A stretch of DNA of 64,000 bases from Aphis gossypii (lineage: Eukaryota; Arthropoda; Insecta; Hemiptera; Aphididae). Made by a program: the position numbers and the translations under genes. The notes beneath the pieces were generated by a model. That model saw only the letters and a list, made by a program, of their open reading frames with translations. It had not been told where the DNA came from and made no database searches. The stretch lies in the NCBI RefSeq assembly GCF_020184175.1, contig NC_065531.1:71146604-71210603 (forward strand), read 5' to 3'. This document shows, piece after piece, positions 11,055 to 24,021 of the stretch. The first letter of the stretch is position 1. Every line of letters begins with the position of its first letter.

Positions 11055-13747
11055 GGTCACGTAGTTCTATATACCAGACGATAGACGAAATCGTATCATA
11101 TCCTAAGATAAAATGAAAAAAAATATTCATTCATTTAAGTTATGTTGTTTCTGATAAATATAATTTGACCTAAATATATTATACATTTCTGCACAATTTT
11201 TTATTTTTTTATTTATTATTATCGTTTAACAGGAAATTGACAATTTCAATTGAATGTCAAACTCTTATATTATATCTACTACTGTCAAAACTTAATAAGA
11301 ATAGAAATTCCATAGATCGGTTTCGTGGTTGAAAATATATTTAATATGTAAAAATGTACTAAATTCTGATGGCAGTTACTTAGTGTATGATTCTATCAAT
11401 AGTATGTTTTATTTTCTAATTAGTTCAGACAATCAATAAATATATTAAACATGACCATTAAGCACATTTTTAAACAGGTTTTTTAGTATTTGTGACTTAG
11501 TGACTTAGTTTTTTTTTTATTATTTTATATATTATTATAATATTTTTTAATTATATAAATTGTATATTGATATCATTAACTATAATTATCAATTTAAAGT
11601 ATACAACGGCTCAATCCACCTAAATTTATTCTTTTTTTTTACAAATTTTTATTTTTTTAAATTATCGAACGTGGTATTTCTCTAAAATGTATATAGAATC
11701 TATATGTATAATCTATATGTATATAGAATATTATAGATCAAAGGTAAAATAAAAATGATTGCCAGAAACTAAACCCACTGGAAATAGCATAGTTAAAAAG
11801 AGAATGACGACGCGTGATTTATATATAATAAAAAAATCTAACGATGTTATTTTCCTACCATAAAGGAATAAAGAAAAGTAAGTAAAAAGTTCAGAGACAC
11901 ATACAATATTTAAAAATAATTATTCTGCATACGGACATCATCATAAATAATATGAAACGTTCTCAATAGGGAACGCTAAAAATTTACATTATTATATTAT
12001 ATGTTGTTCAAAAAACTCTCCGATTTCAACGACATCAAAGGAAAATCCAGGGTTAGAACGAGTCTTCCTTCATGGTTTCGAAATATTATAATAATAATAA
12101 TAATAATAAAAACAACACGTGTATTGAAATGCGCTGCTGCGTTTATCGAGATGATCACTGCAAGACTTACCTTTAAATTTTGGTTTTTTCGTGTTTAATT
12201 CATTAACATTTTACATCGCTTATACTAAATTATATAAGTTCATTATCATAATTTTTTAGATAGGGATCCAAATATAGATAGTCTTATTGCATCCCAATTA
12301 TAAATATGGCTATTGTATCCTAATCCACATTGGTTTAAAAACTAATATGTATGTTAATTATCTTATAATTTCATACATTATTATACAGATTGTTTTATTT
12401 TTAATATTAGTTGATCTTAGAAAATTACAAATAAAGAAAACACGATTGATACAATAAACTTTAAATAAAAAATAAATCTATAATGTTTGATCAATAGGTT
12501 GATCTGTATGGACTGATTTTTATTTTTTTATCTATCATAGTACAGTTACGTCCTACTAGCTTTTCAATCTAACAGTTCATTTGTTTTCTTTATATTTTTG
12601 ATCAACTAGAAAGCACTAATTTTGCCGACTACTGCCAGCTCATGTGAGTTCTCCATGTAGGTGCGTGTGTGTAAATCCATTAGACGAAATTAGGATATTT
12701 ATTAAGTTTTAATAACTATTTAAAACAGCATTTTTTAAATATTTGTCGTACTGATGTGAAAAATGAAAAAAAGCGATCTCCGAAAATGGTATTCCGACTA
12801 TCGTAAGATAAGGTACTGAAAGTATAATAATATGTATTATCGGTGCATCCGAATAACCTAGATGCTGACTCTTATCAAAATGTATTATCCAAGCTACACG
12901 CCAACTGGTAGTTATCCAAAACTGTAACAAAACTGATTTTTTTCTAAAAAGTTTATGTGTAAATGATGAAAAAATGATACAATTGATTAAGTAAATTACA
13001 TAAAATGCTGCGATAACTATTCACAATTAAAAACGCTGAAATATTCTGATTCAATAATGGAATAAAATAAAGACAAACAATAAATATTTTACAAATGAAC
13101 AGTGAAAAAAGTATGCCGTTGAATACATTTCAATATAATTAATAAATGTAGTAAAACAATATGTCTCCAAAATAAACAGAAATTTATTAAATAACCCATT
13201 ATAGTAATATTAATAATAGTTTATATTAATTTATATGTCATTGTAAATTTATATTTTTATTACGTCACAAGTTAAATAAATACTTTAAAATACACAGCCT
13301 GTTATAGTTCAACTCCAAAGTATAAGTATAATACAATGTTATAAAAAATAGAACCAATGTGTTACGCTTTTTTATTCTAATGAATTATTTTTTCATTAAT
13401 TACAAAAATATTTAATACATTTTCGCAATGAATATTATATTATTATGAATTGATGATATTTAAAAAATTATCGCAGAATGTATAATGCATTAATGCATAT
13501 AGGTACTTCATAAATTTTATCGTACTTATATAATTAAATAGTTTTTTTTTAATAAAGTTTACGTTTAAATGATAATTTATAAAAAAAAATAATTTTTTCT
13601 CGGTATACCATCTTCTTAGTCACCATTATGGTTTAAAATATTTAAATAATACGAGTATTCACTGTGATATATTATATGTATAACATATTTACTCAATAAA
13701 AATAAATTTATCGCATGCATAATACAATTACATTAAAATAATAAAGT
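11055..13747. other. A+T-rich stretch
   Basis: Mostly T and A runs. A 14-bp motif, AATCTATATGTATA, is tandemly duplicated near 11697-11724, and a short ATA run lies near 12087. No exon with splice support was found, and the short ORFs look random. Confidence 0.5.
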
Positions 13748-14188
13748 AGGTTAGAGCATTTCGGTGGTGCATGTTTGTTCATCGTCCCTTCGGTCCTCGG
13801 ACAGGGTAGTGTAATTTTATTGTAGGTATTCGATTTGAATGCAATATGATTGAATTCGATGAAAAACGATTCTGAGCGGACGAGGAGATCTTTTTTATTT
13901 AATTTTATTCGTTTCTATATTCTATGGTGATAAACAAAGGAGTAATTATTTTATACTATATAATCGTGAAGTTGTACATTTTTTCTCTTTTAGCCGCTTT
14001 TATTTCGAGTATCATTTCGAAAATCAAAAAATGACCTCTTTAAAGTACTAGCTCAAGATTATTACCTTTCAGAAAATATGCTACACTTGTACATTTGAGC
14101 AAGTTTAGGGGGAGAAAAAGTGTTTACAGAATAAAAAAGAAATAAACATCATTGTAAAACCAATACATTCTTCGCTCCGCTCAGAATC
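13748..14188 (+). repeat. dispersed repeat with GATTCTGAGCGGA inverted core
   Basis: GATTCTGAGCGGA at 13868-13880 and its exact reverse complement TCCGCTCAGAATC at 14176-14188 bracket about 295 bp without an ORF. The sequence left of the first arm (from about 13.75 kb) has unusual G+C-rich segments such as TCGTCCCTTCGGTCCTCGG. A diverged copy of the core, GATTCTGAGAGGA, recurs at 27503. From memory this core is typical of high-copy aphid repeats, so the call is a transposon-derived repeat of undetermined class. The outer borders are approximate. Confidence 0.6.
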
Positions 14189-16990
14189 TAAAAATATAGT
14201 TATTTGTATAAAGAATCTTATATAGGTATTTTTACGTTTCGCCAAAAATTAAATTATAGATACTTGTTAGTTAAGTAATCAGTTTAAAGCTTAAAATATG
14301 TGCTTATATATATCATATTATTATATCGAATAACTTAAGTACACAATCACACAGCAAACTACAGTTAAGATAAGTTATATTTAGTTTAAAAAATATAATA
14401 TATCATGATAATCGTCACCGATGACCCGTGAAACATTGACCTACAACTCGAATTTCAGAAGTATTTCTTAAATTTTTTTTTTTTTTTAACGTCTGATTGA
14501 TTGATTCGTAAATGCGTGGGTGTCTAGGGAGGTATGTTTTATGGCCTATCACGATTAATACCGGACAATAATTATAACTATTATATATTGTTATTATGAT
14601 CGATATACTTGTATTGCAATTGCAGTATTGTGATATTATTATAATCGAGTATACCGGGTTATCCACCCGTAACACGGGGTGTATTGGCAAGCTTTGTACG
14701 TTCGGTTATTTAATTACAGACACGTTTGTGTAATTATTATTGTGTAGCATAAAGTAATAATATAATAAGAGACACGTGTAGTGTGACGTGGTGCGACGCG
14801 TGTAATAATTAAAAGCCATCAAACAGAAAAAGGGCACACCCTTGACATTTTCAAAATGTATTCTATATATATTGCAATGACTTAATATCGTGTGCATATG
14901 TATATAATATTATGTGTGTGTGTGTATACGCGTTCGGTCACTATATATACTAGCGGTCTTTAATTAAACCAACTTGCTGCAAAGACGGACTGTTGTACGT
15001 CAAAAAAGGGTCGCTTGAATTCAGAAAACAGGTCATTCGGTTGATTAAGCGGACGAACTCTTGCGAATAATTAAAACAAAGCCCATCTGAAGTCGTGATA
15101 ATGAGAAAAGATTTCTGTACAGTGCGATCGATCGTCTTAATATTATATTCTTACCGAGCTGGTAATATATTTTATGGAAATTAAATTATTTAAACGACAT
15201 TTACTTGATTTTTGTCAATTTATCTATATTTAAATAAAATATAATATGAATTGTTAATTTTAGTGTTTAGTATAATAATCAATATTGCACATTATTTATC
15301 TTTAGGTGTTTAGTAGGTACCTTAATAATTATAACGTTTAATTGTTAAAATTTTTTTTTTTATATATTTGATGAATTTTATACGCTATGACAATACTCAC
15401 CAATACTCACTGTAAAGATGTTTTAATTAATTGTTGGAACTTAGTAATAAATAGAAAAAAAATATTTTACTAATTTATATCTAATGATTAATAACAAACA
15501 AATTGAATAATATGAAATATGTATTGTATAGAAGCTTAAACGTTTATTATTTAACTTTAAAGGGACTTGAATGATTAACTAAAAAATTTTGGTAAGTATA
15601 AAAATAAGTCTATAACATACATTTATGGAGTTTAAATATTACTCTTCATATTCAAATGTATAGATAAGTATATCAATAATAAGAATAATAATAACCTATT
15701 AAGAAATATATAAAATAGAATTTTATAATTTGATATTACGATATTATTATTAATAATACTATATTAAGTCTCTTTGTATGATAAATTTAGTACAAATACT
15801 TAGTTTTTAATAGTATAAACAATGATTAGAATTAATAATTAGGAATCATTGAGATAAAATGATAAAACAAATAACACATAATAAAACAATAAAAGTAAAT
15901 GTACTATGTAAAATCACAATAATATGTAACAAGAAAAAAAGCTCACTCACAAAGAATTTTTTTAATTTATTCGTTAACCTTATTTCTGATTAAACAACAA
16001 TATTTATTTTGTATAGCTGTAATTTATATAAATATATAATAAAAAGTTTAACGTTCTGAATGCATTGGAATGTCTATCTAGTTCCTTATAAATCCTAGAT
16101 TACGAGAAGTTACTTAAAAAATAATTTATCCTGTTTGGATCATAAAAATATACTGCAAAAAAAAAATGTTTTATTATTCTTATAGTCGTTATTTTACATT
16201 ATATGAAGTAACATACGATGATTTAATACTTTGAAATTAACTTTTACTATCACTAATATTCATTAAGTATTATTGTTTTTTGTTGTACTGTTTAAATCAA
16301 AATATATTGTTTTCACAAAAAGTGATAAATTAAATATATTAGTGTACTGATTCATGACGTAGATACAATTGATAATTTGATTTACAATATTCTTTATAAA
16401 AAATATATTCAAAATACATGACATGTTAAATGCAATTAATAGACGGCTACTGTAATTAAATAATGTTCCAGAAGAAACAGTAAATCATAAAATGTTATTA
16501 TTATTTTATATTTTAGGTAAAACCTAGTAAACTGAAATCTTTTAATGAATCTTTTCATGAGTATATAACACAAGATTCTTTTTTAACTATTTTTTCATTA
16601 AATATACGTAATTTAATTGTTTATATCCTTAAACCTTGATAACGAAACTAATATATGAAAATAAATAACATCTATTAAAACATGAATTTAGAATTTTCTA
16701 GTTTAAAGAGCACATATTCATAGGAGAATAATAAGTCAAAACTGACTACTATATAAATACTAATGTTTAATTGATGTGTTATGACTATGTGATACCGATA
16801 TATTACGTTATGCTATCATGTAGGTATATTATTAAACGTCGATACAAAATTAAATCAACGTTGAAGCTTGTCCTATATCGTTTTTATGAGGGGAAATAAT
16901 TTTCCAAAATAATACTTGCTGACATGATGTCGTTGTATGCTAGATACTTTTATACTGTATACATCTATAGCCTATATTGGTGTCTGTTCA
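14189..16990. other. stretch without a confident gene
   Basis: Region 14.4-15.1 kb has slightly raised G+C. A 32-codon plus-strand frame near 14.97-15.06 kb (reading PTCCKDGLLYVKKGSLEFRK) is protein-like but has no clear splice sites. A TG run is at 14913-14925. From 15.2 to 16.9 kb the DNA is very A+T-rich and featureless. Confidence 0.4.
14913..14925 (+). repeat. short TG repeat
   Basis: Six and a half TG units. Confidence 0.75.
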
Positions 16991-17236
16991 TCAACAGCCA
17001 TAGTCTACAAACACATTAATTGATCTATCGAATTGGATAAAAACGATTTTGCTTAACATGTTTTTACTATTTCGTCTGTTCGTGACATAGTCCACTGCAG
17101 AATCAGCGACTGAAACGAATTCTACCACACCCGCTCTACCGCACACATGTATATATTTCCACTGGGGTTGATGATATTTTTCTTGCCATTCATCTCTCCT
17201 AACCATACTACCACTCATCCTCTGACATATTACCAT
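16991..17236 (-). CDS. candidate ORF, 81 aa, unassigned
   Basis: The minus-strand ATG at 17236 starts MVICQRMSGSMVRRDEWQEK and runs 81 codons to TGA at 16991. The amino-acid mix (charged residues, Val, Ser, a few Cys) is more natural than that of the overlapping plus-strand ORF. It contains AG-preceded pyrimidine stretches (for example GAATTCGTTTCAG), so it could include a shorter exon. No motif is recognised. It overlaps the 5' 90 nt of the 173-codon ORF on the other strand, and both cannot easily be real. Confidence 0.2.
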   Translation of the reverse strand: MVICQRMSGSMVRRDEWQEKYHQPQWKYIHVCGRAGVVEFVSVADSAVDYVTNRRNSKNMLSKIVFIQFDRSINVFVDYGC

Positions 17237-17668
17237 TTATCGTCCCGAGTAATTAATCACTGTATTTATATGTATATATGTATATACGTCCACACCAGCG
17301 GGTGTTTTATTGTAACCCATCAACGCACCTATGTTAAAATATGTGTATATAAATATACAGTATATGCATATTATATAAATGACTTACAAGCACTCGTCGG
17401 TTTAATTTGTTTTGCAACCGAATGGAAAAAAAAATTATATTTGCATATAAAAAACATATTGCATATAACATTATACCAATGTGCAGTAAAAATAATAATA
17501 AACAATAATAATTTTATACAATACAAGGCAAGAGTTTTGGATTATCGAATGGAAAAATATGTCAATAACGTCAATTATGTATGTTGTCAGTACTCAGTAT
17601 GCAGAATGAAGACCCCGAAGGATAAAATACCCAACTCTTTGTTTGTAAAATTGTGGTTTGTTTATTAA
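17147..17668 (+). CDS. longest ORF of the window, 173 aa, unassigned
   Basis: An ATG at 17147 (MYIFPLGLMIFFLPFISPNH) opens 173 codons ending at TAA. With this base composition a frame this long is unlikely by chance in 64 kb. However, the product is biased (Tyr, Ile, Asn, His-rich, with an IIINNNNF run) and has no recognisable domain. The first 20 residues are hydrophobic and could act as a signal or membrane anchor. The C-terminal third is more polar and ends KLWFVY. It may be a lineage-specific gene, a transposon remnant, or a statistical accident. No splice sites are needed for it and no poly-A signal stands out. Confidence 0.25.
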   Translation: MYIFPLGLMIFFLPFISPNHTTTHPLTYYHLSSRVINHCIYMYICIYVHTSGCFIVTHQRTYVKICVYKYTVYAYYINDLQALVGLICFATEWKKKLYLHIKNILHITLYQCAVKIIINNNNFIQYKARVLDYRMEKYVNNVNYVCCQYSVCRMKTPKDKIPNSLFVKLWFVY

Positions 17669-17700
17669 TTGTATTAGTTCCATATTTTTTTTTATTTATA

Positions 17701-17719
17701 ATATATATATATATATATA
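17701..17719 (+). repeat. TA microsatellite
   Basis: An uninterrupted AT run 30 nt after the stop codon of the 173-codon ORF. Confidence 0.85.
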
Positions 17720-19269
17720 GGTATTGGTTTTAGAGAAAGAGAGGTGTTGCTTTTTGAGCCAAAACAATAGCATCAATGGAAAACACTGTTAAAGTGTTAA
17801 GGGCACTCTAACTAATGTTGATTATTTCTCTAGAGAGTTAAAATTAATCATAAAAAACTATCAATGCCCCAGTTTCTAAGTTTCAAAAACAAACACAACG
17901 CCCAAAACTGAAAGGATGGATGAAAGCCACAGGGCTTATTAAACAAAAACAAAATAATAATGTACAACTTTTTTTGTTAAAACTTCTATATTTTACGCAT
18001 TTAACATGTTATCTTTGTAGTGCATCAAATATCCCTTCGTCACATGTGTCACGTATTTTGTTTTGTTTATTTGTTCATTCAGTTAACATCAATTTATTGC
18101 TCAGAAATTTGTTGCAAATACTGCAGTGCATAGCCAATAGTAAACTTATATTTTATGAACAATCTTCAAGGAAACTTTTGGACTATTTATTATTTTTATA
18201 ACATTATACTTTATACATATGTATATAATTTTAAAAAACAAAACTATCACAGGAAAAATATATAATTTAATAATATTGTATATTATGATTTTATTATTTA
18301 TATGTCGGTATATAAATATATGATATTGCTAAAAAATATAGAGTATTTGTAATACACCTATATAGTATATATTTTATTTTTGTCTCATGCTGATACACTA
18401 TACAGACTATGATTTTATTTGGGACAGGGAGTGTTTATTGAATAAAAAATGATAATCCAATACATTACACTACCTATTTTATGGACCATGAGATAAATAA
18501 TAATATCACAGCACTATACGTATTGTGTTTATCTAATGTGACAAAAAGTTTTATTGAAAAATATTTTCGATTATTTTGAACATATAAAGGAAAAGTATTC
18601 CTATATAAAAATAATAATAATAGATTATTCGCTTCTTGTTAAAAAAAATTGAACAAGGTGAATACACAATGTTGGTAAAACTATATATAGTACATACTTT
18701 GGTAAAAAATTGAAGTTTACCCGGTCCAAGGTTAGAAAAAAGGTAAAATTATATGTATATAAATAAGTATTCATGAAAGGATCTTACGGTCCTGTGGCAT
18801 TAAAAATATTGATGTTATATATTTTTAACGTTTTATTGAAATTTTCTGATGAAAAAAACTAAAATATATTAGGTTATGGTTAGAGACATTTAAAATATTA
18901 GTACAAGTGTACACTGTACACTATATACAAAATACTGAAACTGTAAACATTTTTTTCTTTTTTATGCATAAATAAATCTTATAATTTTTAATAATCACTT
19001 AAAAATATTAATCAGACATTTTATAATAGGAAATTTTTCTGTATATATTATTTAGATAAAATATATTAAGTATTATGAGTTGTTACATTTTCAAATCAAT
19101 TTCTTTTTTTATTTTTTTGTTGTTTAAACTTACTAATGTATTGAATAATGAATCATAGGGTGATAATTATTTATGTTTACTACTTTAAAATTAAACTTTT
19201 ATAAAATACTAAACAATAAATATTTTATATTCATTTTACCATTTAAATTAAAAATGTAATCATTAGGTA

Positions 19270-19285
19270 ATATATATATATATAT
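19270..19285 (+). repeat. TA microsatellite
   Basis: About eight TA units. Confidence 0.8.
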
Positions 19286-20097
19286 CGAGTGATTAAAAAA
19301 GTTGTGTAACATATAATCATGTACTCACACTCGCTCAAAGACTCGTTAGTATAAATAAACACAGGCACTCAAACTAAATGGTAAAATGATGTTGTTTTGG
19401 GCAAAACTCGCGTGGTATTAAAAATGTAATGTACCAGCTAAAAAGCAAATTCCAAAGAGAAGGCAGGTACAAAATAATCAAACATAATAGTATAATGTAT
19501 AACATAAATATAGTATTCTGATTTCAATGTAAATATTGTATTAAGCTTATTCGACTTGAGTAAAATTAGAATTTCGTTGGTTTATCGTTTTAAAGTAGTT
19601 TCCTGGTAAACAAAAAAAAAAAAATAAAAAACAAACCGAATATTTTAAAACCAAAAGTAACTAATTTATTTCCAAAGCTTTGTCCTGAGATCTTTCGCTA
19701 TCACGTGTTTATACGTGTAGGTTATATACATTATACATCCATACCCATTAGTATACCAGTGAAAATATTTTCTTCTTTTCCGTGACTCTGGCAAAATTCT
19801 AAGATCGTGATTGATGAGTTATTAAACTTTAGCAAGTTTTCGGGCGAGTTCAAGAATCAATAACAAGGGATGGCTATATTAGGGGGAAGAGAGAGAAGAG
19901 CCCTTCTGGCGACACACTTAATACAATCGTCTCGCATCTGAAAATAAGAAATCTGCACCGGATAAACTTATAATAAAGTTATATGGCATTGCCTCTGAAC
20001 TTGAAGCCCCGACGTGATCCTGACGTTTAAATATCATTAGCACTCGAACCTTCCGACCTTGCCACCATATTTCCCAATCCCTTTGATTTTAGAATTC

Positions 20098-20128
20098 TTT
20101 CTCTCCCTCTCTCTCTCTCTTTCTCTTT
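20098..20128 (+). repeat. CT-rich pyrimidine tract
   Basis: An almost pure CT run including CTCTCTCTCTCTTTCTCTTT. It could serve as a splice pyrimidine tract, but no AG with an open frame follows at the right distance. Confidence 0.75.
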
Positions 20129-23100
20129 GTGTATATCTTTGTATATGAAATCAAAACGAGAAGACGTGACTGAGAAAAAACCCGTCTGTTGCCCTAAGAG
20201 AGAAATCAAAATATACAAACTAACATTATTATTCGATGCTTGATTCGATTCCGTGTAAAAGTTATTTATCAAAACCTTAATAAATTTATTTCCAGCTTAA
20301 AATTATCGTGTTCGATTTAAACCAATTTATTTGTAGTTTCGCGTATACGCATTTATGAATTTCTTTAAATATATGTATATAGATGGATAGACGTACTTAG
20401 AACGTAAGATACACATACACAAAAAAATCTTTAAAGATAAATAAAAATAGTTTTCAATGATATAGTATTTGGAGTATTTCTATGCAATAATATTTTTACT
20501 TACTATTTTAATGCGAGATATTGTGTGTTATTTTGTTACAAAGCTAATTTGTATGTATGATTTTTTAATAACATTATTTTACCATTTAGATATGTATTCA
20601 CTATTGAACACTCTATAAAATATGTTAGCAATTGTCTCACGATTTTTATAAAGTTAAATGTAGACAATTTTGTTAGGTATAATTTCTATTGGATGTGATA
20701 CCGTACAATCAACTTAAAAACATATTATATTATATACAACCCTATTATGCAAGAATATAGAATATCGATAAAATTGTATCGGACTTGATTGGATGAGTAC
20801 CAAATTTAAAATGGAATATTTTTTATTCATTTTTTTTAAAATTATTAGTGTTGATTTCCTGGTTGTATATTTCAAACGTTATAGCAAGTATAAATTATAG
20901 GTACACAATTTACGTGAAAAAAATCATTTACATGGCTTTGGCTATATACAAATACACTTTTTTTTGTTATTGAGTAAATACATAACTTATTTAAAATTAA
21001 AATAATCAAGTACATTCAATATAGGTCAATGGATCAATGTTCTAACAAAATGATAATACTATCAAAATTGAACTCAAATAAAAACTAAAACAAAAATCAA
21101 TTTAAAACGTTAACACTATACAAAAAATATTTACCTATTTGAAATTTCTGTTTTAATACATCCCATTTCACAACAGAAGATAAATCAATTCAACAATAGT
21201 TTTAGGATTCAAATTCTTGAAGCATTCTTAGTTACATAATATAATGATTAACTAATAACGACCACTAGTATCGAAATACTGTTATATTCTTAAGTTTATA
21301 TTTTTTTTACTTATTATTTATTATTTTTTTTTACAATTATATTTTAAATAAAACAATATTAAATATAAAGTTAATAAATGTACTGAAATTTTATTGAAAT
21401 ATATATTAATATTATATATATTTTTATTAATTCATATTTTATATTCTAGTTTAGTGTATCTATACATGTTGTATTTTTGTACGTTTAACACTGAAAGGAA
21501 AACTATGTTAATTAAGATTCAGAGTTGCCAAAATTGACATTTATGTACTGTTTCTCTGTTAGTTTATTACTTTTGTGGTTGTTTGACTGTTCAAATCAAC
21601 TTCTTCTATTTTATTATTATCATTATTTTCATTTTACATTTTCAAAAACTTTACTTGCTTTCATAAAGTTAAGTTTATGCTCAAAAGAGAAAAGTCACAG
21701 TTCAAAATCTACATGGAGTAGTAATAAAAAGAATACTGCTTTAATTATTACAACAGCATATACAATATACATATCATGTTTTTAAATTAAAATTATGTGT
21801 TAGGTATGTTAGGATGATGTGTAAAGGAAGAATTAAATAAATTATGATCATACAGGATACTTCAGGTTTGTGTTAAATTATTACACATTCCTTTTATAGT
21901 AAACAAATAAAGTTTCAAACATTTATTTAAAAATGTTGATACATATAGTGTGAAATTTGTATATAAGATATTATATAAGTACACAATATTTCTGAAAATT
22001 AATTATTATATGTGTAATTGTAATTTGAAATATTAGTTAGTATAAGTTTTCTTATCAATATAAAATTATAATTTTTGAAAGGAATTACAAATAAAAATAT
22101 TCAAGTTACAAAATTTTAGGCTCTACATTTAAAAATATTGTTCACATCGATAAATGTAATAATTTAGTTTTGTACTGTTAAAGTGTTGTGAGTTTTTGTT
22201 ACTATTTTTACATGAAATAATTATTATAATAATTTACACTCCCATCAATCATAAATATATATAATAATTATCTACCTCTATGTTTTTGGATTATGGATTG
22301 TTCACTGTTCCTGGTTCACATGCTTTAACACAGACATTTTGTTATTTAATGTCTGTTTACGCTGTTCATTTTCGATCAGTGAACGGTTATATAATACTGT
22401 TTCTAGAAAAATTATCTATCTACGTGACGGGCAGTAAAATGAATATATTTATTTTTATTATTATATATTAATATTACCTAGAATACGTCTAAAATAGATA
22501 CGTATTCGAAGTTGGTGCTGTGACAACGGTCATCTTTGTCGATTTCAACAAAATGTCTCACCCACTATGGGGTTTTACGCACATCTAGCTCATCTAACCC
22601 ATATTCATTATAATATTGCCATTTTGGCTTCAGTCACGTCCATATAAAAAATGAATTATTATGTCATACTCTTTCCAGTCATTCTTTATCTTTGGAATTC
22701 CGAATTCTGTCGTATAAATATCTAAACATTATTATTACATCAACCTTCATTGAAATAAATTCTATTGCATACTTTTTTTAAACAGAGCCCGTTTTTGCTA
22801 ATACAAAAATTCAAACTATTTAAATCAATTTTAGTAGCCCATTTACAACGAAATGCAATATTACGTGAAAATTCTCAATGTAATCAAACAAAAATTATAC
22901 TACTTTGAATCGCGTAAGTCAATGCAGAAGGACAAAAATCTTTTAATATTGTAACCTTATATATATTTTCATATTATGTAATTTTAGAAATATTAAATTT
23001 AATATCATAAATCATATTTCATATGAAATTAATTGGTTTTCAACAATTATTTATACAATACAATCTTGAATGTTTAGGTGATCGATGGGTGTATAATGTA

Positions 23101-23647
23101 TATGTAGGTACATTTATTCATACATACATAACATCAATATTTATAAATACAATATTTATTTTTTTTATTATTACTACCTTAATTAAGTTTATTGATAAAT
23201 CATCAGTTTACAGTAAGTTGTGGGATATTCAGATTTAGTAACGAACGCGTGTCTGCAATAGTTATACCCGAATCAAACATCCTTTGAAGTTTAACCGGAA
23301 TAAATTTGGACAGAATGCGTTGCAAACCAAATGTTATAGCATGTTAATTACCGTCAGTTTGTATAGTAACATATTGCACATTACATTTACATTACTTCGA
23401 AATGCAAACATCATATGAGTCTCTGACTTGAAACCAACTATCGATAATGTTCGAAAATACTATTCCATAGCTATATTGAAGATCATTACATATTATTTTA
23501 CAAAGGTTTTTCTAAGATTTTTCAAACACGCCCCATACTGATAATTTTTTATCATGCTGTGTAAACACAATAATTTCTGATTTCTAAATAAAGTTTGTCA
23601 AACAATAATATATACCGTCAAGAAACCAGAGCCTGTGAATAATATAG

Positions 23648-23839
23648 ATGACTTTGTACAGTTCTCCCCCTCCCATTGACTTGCTCTGTGACACGTACAT
23701 TATGCTCGGGAAACGGGCGCCACATGTCATCGGACCAGAGGTGATTAAGACTTGTTTCGCTACTGTACAACGTTATATCGTACATTATACGCACTTGCTA
23801 ACGGCAAAGGTTGATGATAGATTTGTGGTCGGAATTTAA
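23648..23839 (+). CDS. candidate ORF, 63 aa, unassigned
   Basis: An ATG starts MTLYSSPPPIDLLCDTYIML and the frame runs 63 codons to TAA. The reading is well mixed (charged and hydrophobic residues, two cysteines in the first 37 residues), and G+C is higher than in the flanks. No motif is recognised. Its stop overlaps the stop of a minus-strand ORF ending at 23836, a tail-to-tail arrangement on TTAA. It could be a small protein, part of an exon, or chance. Confidence 0.22.
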   Translation: MTLYSSPPPIDLLCDTYIMLGKRAPHVIGPEVIKTCFATVQRYIVHYTHLLTAKVDDRFVVGI

Positions 23840-24021
23840 TCGAAATGCGTAACACAAAAACATAAAAATCCGAGATTCAGATATAGACAGATGTTATGAA
23901 AACGTTCGCCATAATCTGACCAATGGGCAATTTTGCGGTTACCTGCTGGCCACGAGTATTCAGTGAACAATGTGGTCGGGTACAAGCTACGGTTGTACCA
24001 CGTTAGTTTAGAACTAATCAT
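23836..24021 (-). CDS. candidate ORF, 61 aa, unassigned
   Basis: The minus-strand ATG at 24021 starts MISSKLTWYNRSLYPTTLFT, with a hydrophobic C-terminal stretch (LNLGFLCFCV), and ends at TAA. A possible donor (CCAGCAG|GTAACC) lies inside it, so only the first half might be exonic. It is tail-to-tail with the ORF at 23648. Nothing is recognised. Confidence 0.18.
   Translation of the reverse strand: MISSKLTWYNRSLYPTTLFTEYSWPAGNRKIAHWSDYGERFHNICLYLNLGFLCFCVTHFD

Larger units (their letters stand above)
17720..23647. other. long A+T-rich stretch
   Basis: Contains a TA run (19270-19285), a CT-rich tract (20098-20128) and a slightly more G+C-rich patch at 19.68-20.25 kb in which several frames stay open for 20-30 codons without splice support. 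ORFs of 86-93 codons at 17920 and 21525 are Leu/Phe/Tyr-rich and look random. No gene is called. Confidence 0.45.

Noticed and set aside
14415..14690. 91-codon minus-strand ORF
   Set aside because: Ile/Asn/Tyr-rich with a poly-Lys run from a T tract. No splice site or motif.
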